In this document: piece by piece, positions 59,912 through 64,000 of the stretch | Layout of the letters: each line of letters opens with the position of its first letter | Position numbering within the stretch: the stretch's first letter is position 1 | Assembly: GCF_000328625.1 (NCBI RefSeq) | Contig: NC_019978.1 | Location: 124,001-188,000, forward strand | From: Halobacteroides halobius DSM 5150 | GTDB lineage: Bacteria; Bacillota; Halanaerobiia; Halobacteroidales; Halobacteroidaceae | Direction of reading: 5' to 3' | Length of the DNA: 64,000 nucleotides | The notes under the pieces: generated by a model | Databases searched by the model: none | Told to the model about the DNA's origin: nothing | What the model saw: the letters and a program-made list of their open reading frames with translations, nothing else | Position numbers and translations under genes: made by a program

Positions 59912-60337
59912 ATGGCAAAGAAAGTCGTCGGTAAGATTAGTTTACAGATTCCTGCTGGTGAAGCTAGTCCAGCTCCTCCCGTTGGTCCTGCATTAGGACA
60001 GCACGGAATTAATATTATGGGATTTTGTAAAGCATTTAATGCTAAAACTGCTGATCAAGCTGGAAATATTATTCCGGTTGAGATTACAGTTTATGCTGAC
60101 CGTTCTTTTGATTTTATTACTAAAACTCCACCTGCAGCGGATTTATTAAAGAAAGCTGCTGGTCTTGAGACAGCTTCTGGAGAACCTAATGTTAATAAAG
60201 TAGGAACTGTTAGTCTAGATGATGTAAAGGAAATTGCAGAGTTAAAGATGGAAGATTTAAATGCTGCATCTTTGGAATCTGCTATGAGTATGATTAAAGG
60301 TACTGCTCGTAGTATGGGACTTGTTGTAGAAGAATAA
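59912..60337 (+). CDS. rplK: 50S ribosomal protein L11
   Basis: A 141-residue GTPase-centre protein. Shows the conserved N-terminal [24 protein letters not shown] (11-34) and the C-terminal RNA-binding domain with [19 protein letters not shown]. An L1-binding site follows. Confidence 0.97.
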   Translation: MAKKVVGKISLQIPAGEASPAPPVGPALGQHGINIMGFCKAFNAKTADQAGNIIPVEITVYADRSFDFITKTPPAADLLKKAAGLETASGEPNVNKVGTVSLDDVKEIAELKMEDLNAASLESAMSMIKGTARSMGLVVEE

Positions 60338-60350
60338 TTATTATAAATAC

Positions 60351-60377
60351 GTGGGAGGATTTATCCGTTATTACCAC
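60351..60377 (+). promoter_or_regulatory. L1 autoregulatory binding site in the rplK-rplA mRNA
   Basis: GTGGGAGG (60351-60358), then CCGTTATTACCAC (60365-60377), reproduces the L1 target on 23S rRNA (GTGGGAG facing an asymmetric CC...CAC strand). It lies 15 bases before the rplA start, so L1 probably represses its own translation. Confidence 0.8.
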
Positions 60378-60392
60378 ATAGGAGGTATTATA

Positions 60393-61088
60393 ATGTCTAA
60401 AAGATATAATCAAGCAATGGATAAAGTTAATAGAGACAAAGAATATAGTGTTCGTGAAGGTTTAGAATTAGCTAAAGAAACTGCTACTGCTAACTTTGAT
60501 GAAACTATTGAATTATCTGTTAAGTTAGGTATTGATCCTGGTCAAAATGACCAACAGGTTAGAGATACTTATGTATTACCTAATGGGACAGGACAAGAAG
60601 TAACAGTTATTGCTTTTGCACAGGGAGAAAAGGTTAAAGAAGCAGAAGCTGCTGGCGCAGATGTAGTAGGTGGAGAAGAATTAGCTGAAAAAATTCAGAA
60701 TGGTTGGATGGATTTTGATGCGGTAGTTGCTACTCCAGATATGATGAGTGTAGTAGGTAAATTAGGACCTATTTTAGGACCGCAAGGAATGATGCCAAAC
60801 CCTAAATTAGGTACTGTAACTTTTGACTTGGAAGATGCAATTAATGATCTTAAAGCTGGTAAGATTGAGTATAGAGCTGATAAATCTGGAAATGTTCATG
60901 CTCCAATTGGAAAGGCTAGCTTTTCACTTGATGATTTATATGATAATTTTGAAGGTCTAATGCGAGCTATAGTTAAGTCTAGACCTAGTGGAGTTAAAGG
61001 TAGATATTTACTTAATATTTCTGTTGCGTCTACAATGGGACCTGGAGTTAAGTTAGATCCTAATGAAATATTAGATTTAACTACTTAA
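60393..61088 (+). CDS. rplA: 50S ribosomal protein L1
   Basis: A 231-residue L1-stalk protein. Shows the conserved DETIELSVKLGIDP start, VLPNGTGQEVTVIAFAQG, and LGPILGPQGMMPNPKLGTVT signature. ATG at 60393 follows AGGAGGT; the longer frame from 60351 overlaps the regulatory stem. Confidence 0.97.
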   Translation: MSKRYNQAMDKVNRDKEYSVREGLELAKETATANFDETIELSVKLGIDPGQNDQQVRDTYVLPNGTGQEVTVIAFAQGEKVKEAEAAGADVVGGEELAEKIQNGWMDFDAVVATPDMMSVVGKLGPILGPQGMMPNPKLGTVTFDLEDAINDLKAGKIEYRADKSGNVHAPIGKASFSLDDLYDNFEGLMRAIVKSRPSGVKGRYLLNISVASTMGPGVKLDPNEILDLTT

Positions 61089-61101
61089 ATGTATATATGG
61101 G

Positions 61102-61130
61102 TTGACTGATTTAATAAAGTGTGCTATAAT
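61102..61130 (+). promoter_or_regulatory. rplJL promoter
   Basis: TTGACT (61102-61107), 17 bases, TATAAT (61125-61130), 13 bases after the rplA stop. Confidence 0.82.
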
Positions 61131-61154
61131 ATTTTTCGTGATAAAAGAATATAA

Positions 61155-61336
61155 TTCGTAGCCGAAGATAGTAGGTGCTATTAAAGCTTAAATTTATAGC
61201 CTGCCGAGGCCGGTAATAAATCTAAGTTTACGTTTAAGTTTATGGTTTAAGCTAAGCTTAATTTTAGTCTTAAACTTAGTATTTTATTATTACCCCTTGG
61301 TTATTAGAGTCTCCGGCTACGGCGGAGACTCTTTTT
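61155..61336 (+). promoter_or_regulatory. L10 leader with attenuator
   Basis: AGCCGAAGATAGTAGGTGCT (61160-61179) and TAGCCTGCCGAGGC (61197-61210) are the two conserved strands of the L10(L7/L12)4 binding site. A long helix with CTAAGTTTA/TAAACTTAG ends (61222-61279) follows, then the terminator AGAGTCTCCG/CGGAGACTCT (61306-61332) and a T run. Excess L10 complex should favour termination and lower rplJL expression. Confidence 0.88.
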
Positions 61337-61369
61337 AGTTTCTTGTAATTACAAGGAGGTGAGTGATAA

Positions 61370-61888
61370 GTGGCTCGAAGAGAGAAAGAATTAGTTGTTG
61401 AAGAATTAACTGAGAAATTTCAGACTGCTAAATCAGCTGTTTTAACTGATTATCGTGGTTTGGATGTTGAGGAAGTAACGGAATTAAGAGATAAATTAAG
61501 AGATGCTAGTGTAGATTATAAAGTAGTAAAGAATACTCTTGCCTACTTAGCTGCTAAAGAAGCTGGGGTAGAAGAGATTGGAGAATATTTATCTGGGCCA
61601 ACTGCTATTGCTTTTGCTGAAGAAGACCCAGTTGCTCCAGCTCAAGTATTAGCTGATTTTGCTGAAGATCATGATGACTTAGAGATTAAATCAGGAATTG
61701 TAGAGGGAACACTAATTGATACAGCGGGAGTTGAGTCATTAGCTGATATTCCACCACGTGAGGTTTTATTAGGACAGATTGCACGTGGTATGAAAGCGCC
61801 TATTTCTGGTTTAGTTCATGCATTAAATTATCCATTACAAAGTTTAGCTTATGCGCTTAATGCTGTTAAAGAACAAAAAGAAGACTAA
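61370..61888 (+). CDS. rplJ: 50S ribosomal protein L10
   Basis: A 172-residue stalk base protein that carries L7/L12 dimers. SAVLTDYRGLDVEEVTELRDKLR and KVVKNTLAYLA are family blocks; the C-terminal helix binds L12. GTG start after CAAGGAGGTGAGTGAT. Confidence 0.97.
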   Translation: MARREKELVVEELTEKFQTAKSAVLTDYRGLDVEEVTELRDKLRDASVDYKVVKNTLAYLAAKEAGVEEIGEYLSGPTAIAFAEEDPVAPAQVLADFAEDHDDLEIKSGIVEGTLIDTAGVESLADIPPREVLLGQIARGMKAPISGLVHALNYPLQSLAYALNAVKEQKED

Positions 61889-61913
61889 TATAAATTTCAA
61901 GGAGGAGATTTGA

Positions 61914-62285
61914 ATGAATAAAGAAGATATTTTAGAAGCTATTGAGGAAATGACGGTTTTAGAACTTGCAGAATTGGTTGAGGAATTAGAAGAAAAATTT
62001 GATGTGAGTGCTGCTCCAGTTGCTGCTGCCCCTGCTGCTGGTGCTGCTGCTGGTGGTGCTGGTGCTGAAGAGCAAACTGAATTTGATGTTGTTTTAACTG
62101 GTACTGGTGGAAGTAAGATTAAGGTAATCAAAGCTGTAAGAGAAGTTACTGACTTAGGACTTAAGGATGCTAAGGCATTAGTAGATGACGCTCCAAATCC
62201 TGTAAAAGAAGGTTTAGAAAAAGAAGAAGCAGAAGAAATTAAAGAACAATTAGAAGAAGCTGGAGCAGAAATTGAACTTAAGTAA
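61914..62285 (+). CDS. rplL: 50S ribosomal protein L7/L12
   Basis: A 123-residue acidic stalk protein. The N-terminal dimerisation helix ([18 protein letters not shown]), an Ala/Gly-rich hinge (residues 33-52) and C-terminal factor-binding domain ([27 protein letters not shown]) are complete. Followed by a strong terminator. Confidence 0.98.
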   Translation: MNKEDILEAIEEMTVLELAELVEELEEKFDVSAAPVAAAPAAGAAAGGAGAEEQTEFDVVLTGTGGSKIKVIKAVREVTDLGLKDAKALVDDAPNPVKEGLEKEEAEEIKEQLEEAGAEIELK

Positions 62286-62317
62286 TTCATACTGTTAATA
62301 GAATAACAATTAGGAAT

Positions 62318-62352
62318 AAAAGCACTCTGTTTGCATAACAGGGTGCTTTTTT
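62318..62352 (+). terminator. Terminator/attenuator after rplL
   Basis: AAAAGCACTCTGTT (62318-62331) pairs with AACAGGGTGCTTTT (62337-62350), one G-U pair, ending in TTTTTT. Partial read-through to rpoB is usual at this position. Confidence 0.87.
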
Positions 62353-62373
62353 ACCTTATTTATTTCAGCTTTC

Positions 62374-62402
62374 TTGACAATAAATTCATAGTATGTTACT
62401 AT
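62374..62402 (+). promoter_or_regulatory. rpoB promoter
   Basis: TTGACA (62374-62379), 17 bases, TACTAT (62397-62402). The ~155-base leader that follows has an AGATTTT/AAAATCT hairpin near 62507-62541 and no other named element. Confidence 0.6.
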
Positions 62403-62557
62403 TAATCATTGTTATAGTGATTTCTAAAAATAATTTAATAGTTTACATTTAGATACATATTTTGTATAAAATGAGTAAATATAAATGGTAGTCAAGGTAT
62501 GGGTCAGATTTTTTATTTCTTTTAATGTTTGATAAAATCTGCGGGGGTGACAATTTT

Positions 62558-64000
62558 ATGGCCAAGCCAGCAAACTCGTTAAAGAGGGAAAGGCGTACTT
62601 TTGCTAAAGTAGAAAGTGAAATGGAAATGCCTTATTTAGTAAAGACACAAACAGAGTCTTATCAATGGATTTTTGATCAAGGACTTATGGAGTTATTTGA
62701 TGAACTTTCTCCAATTCAAGATTTCTCAGATAATTTAGTGTTAGAGTTTATTGATTATTCCATGGATGATCCTAAGTATGATGAAGTTGAAAGTAAGAAT
62801 CGTGATGTCACATATGATGCACCTTTAAATGCTAGGGTAAGATTAATTAATAAAGATACTGGTGAAATTAAAGAACAAGATGTATTTATGGCTAATTTTC
62901 CATTAATGACAGATAGAGGGACTTTTATTATTAATGGAGCTGAAAGAGTAATCGTCAACCAGTTAATTCGTTCTTCTGGGGTTTACTATGATAAGGAAGT
63001 AACTAAAGATGGAAGAATATTATACAATGGAAGTATAATTCCTAATCGTGGTGCTTGGATTGAATTTGAATATGATAAAAAACGAATTATTTCTGTTAGA
63101 GTAGATCGAAATAGAAAAATGCCAAGTACTGTTTTATTTAGAGCATTAGGTTTTGGAACAGATGCTGAATTGATTGACTTGTTAGGAGATCATGAAGTAA
63201 TTCATAAAACAATTGAGAAGGATAATACTGAAACTCAAGAAGAAGCACTGATTGAACTATATAAAAATCAACGTCCTGGGGAACCACCAACTGTTGAGAG
63301 TGCTCAAAATTTAATTGAATCATTATTCTTTGATCCAAAAAGATATGATCTAGCTAAGGTTGGACGGTATAAAATCAATCAAAAGTTAGGAACGGATTAT
63401 GATTTAAATGAAAGAACTTTAAAAGAAGAAGATATTATAAAAACCGTAAAATATATGGTTGGATTAGTTAACGAAGATGATGATGTAAAGATAGATGATA
63501 TTGATCATTTAGGTAATAGACGGTTAAAGACAATAGGGGAGCTATTGCAGAATCAGTTTAGAATTGGTTTATCAAGGATGGAGCGGGTAGTAAGAGAAAG
63601 AATGACTATTCAAGATCTTGATGTAATCACTCCTCAAAACTTAATTAATACTAGACCGATAGCAGCAGCTATTAAAGAGTTTTTTGGTAGTGGACAATTA
63701 TCGCAGTTTATGGATCAGACTAATCCATTATCTGAATTAACACATAAACGAAGAATGAGTGCCTTAGGACCAGGTGGTTTAAGTCGAGAAAGAGCTGGAT
63801 TTGACGTACGTGATGTGCACCATACTCACTATGGTCGAATCTGTCCAATTGAAACACCTGAGGGGCCAAATATCGGTTTGATTGGTTCATTGTGTATTTA
63901 TGGTCAAACAAATGAGTTTGGTTTTATTGAAACACCATATAGAAAAGTAGTCGATGAAGTTGTAACAGATGAGATTGTTTATCTGAATGCTAATGAAGAA
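62558..64000 (+). CDS. rpoB: RNA polymerase beta subunit, 5' part (runs off the window)
   Basis: The first 481 codons of the beta subunit, starting [19 protein letters not shown] after GGGGGTGAC. The rifampicin pocket is seen as [19 protein letters not shown] followed by [15 protein letters not shown] and [17 protein letters not shown]; residues equivalent to E. coli D516, H526 and S531 are unchanged, as in sensitive wild types. The protein is open at the window end, so the C-terminal part is not visible. Confidence 0.98.
   Translation, partial: MAKPANSLKRERRTFAKVESEMEMPYLVKTQTESYQWIFDQGLMELFDELSPIQDFSDNLVLEFIDYSMDDPKYDEVESKNRDVTYDAPLNARVRLINKDTGEIKEQDVFMANFPLMTDRGTFIINGAERVIVNQLIRSSGVYYDKEVTKDGRILYNGSIIPNRGAWIEFEYDKKRIISVRVDRNRKMPSTVLFRALGFGTDAELIDLLGDHEVIHKTIEKDNTETQEEALIELYKNQRPGEPPTVESAQNLIESLFFDPKRYDLAKVGRYKINQKLGTDYDLNERTLKEEDIIKTVKYMVGLVNEDDDVKIDDIDHLGNRRLKTIGELLQNQFRIGLSRMERVVRERMTIQDLDVITPQNLINTRPIAAAIKEFFGSGQLSQFMDQTNPLSELTHKRRMSALGPGGLSRERAGFDVRDVHHTHYGRICPIETPEGPNIGLIGSLCIYGQTNEFGFIETPYRKVVDEVVTDEIVYLNANEE

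Noticed and set aside
61844-62290. 148-codon minus-strand frame opposite rplL
   Set aside because: It is a shadow of the Ala/Glu-rich rplL codons and has no start context.
63656-63850. Rifampicin resistance change in rpoB
   Set aside because: The cluster residues equivalent to D516, H526 and S531 are those of sensitive enzymes; the Met for Ile nearby is an ordinary substitution.

Overview
The window reads as a chromosomal segment of a spore-forming, low-GC anaerobic firmicute, most probably a member of the Halanaerobiales (Halobacteroidaceae, Orenia/Halobacteroides-like). Visible support is the AT-rich coding sequence, sporulation genes (yabP, yabQ, spoIIE, sigH), formate-tetrahydrofolate ligase, ECF transport, acidic proteins, and a 5S rRNA gene carrying an internal expansion, a trait reported in that order. 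The family assignment is inference. Nearly every gene is on the + strand.

Layout. 1-3.6 kb: end of a sugar-related cluster (Gfo/Idh/MocA oxidoreductase, LacI-type regulator with its own leader and operator, MsmX/UgpC-type ATPase). 3.7-15.9 kb: the yabP-yabQ-divIC-tex-yabR group, a DUF501 protein, a Ppx/GppA phosphatase, three tRNAs, spoIIE, tilS, hpt and ftsH. 15.9-23.4 kb: ZTP riboswitch and fhs, then the pantothenate/CoA block (leader, panBCD, an ECF S component, birA, coaX) and dusB. 23.4-29.5 kb: an unusual two-gene pair (a protein often auto-named quinate dehydrogenase and an acyl-ACP-reductase-like protein), greA, lysS, a putative glycoside hydrolase and a methyltransferase.

29.5-35 kb is one rRNA operon (16S-23S-5S) with tandem promoters and RNase III-type processing stems; tRNA-Asn follows. 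35-50 kb continues the classic firmicute order ctsR-mcsA-mcsB-clpC-radA-disA-carD-yacL-ispD-ispF, a CBS-HutP-like fusion, gltX, then a T-box-controlled cysE-cysS-mrnC group. 50.3-54.3 kb is a thyX gene split by a complete group II intron encoding an RT/maturase/HNH protein; the exons rejoin exactly at the conserved PIEDARY-ILP motif. 54.3-64 kb: rlmB, a VanW protein, sigH, tRNA-Thr, tuf, rpmG, tRNA-Trp, secE, nusG, rplK, rplA, rplJ, rplL and the 5' part of rpoB.

Most of the window is ordinary, strongly conserved informational and stress-response DNA. The parts most worth a second look are the ~460-base hairpin-rich DNA between nusG and rplK that I cannot assign, the expanded 5S rRNA whose insert looks like a diverged partial copy of 5S itself, the CBS-HutP fusion lacking the usual HutP ligand histidines, the AAR-like gene pair, the switch-like leader before the lacI-type gene, and the intron in thyX.
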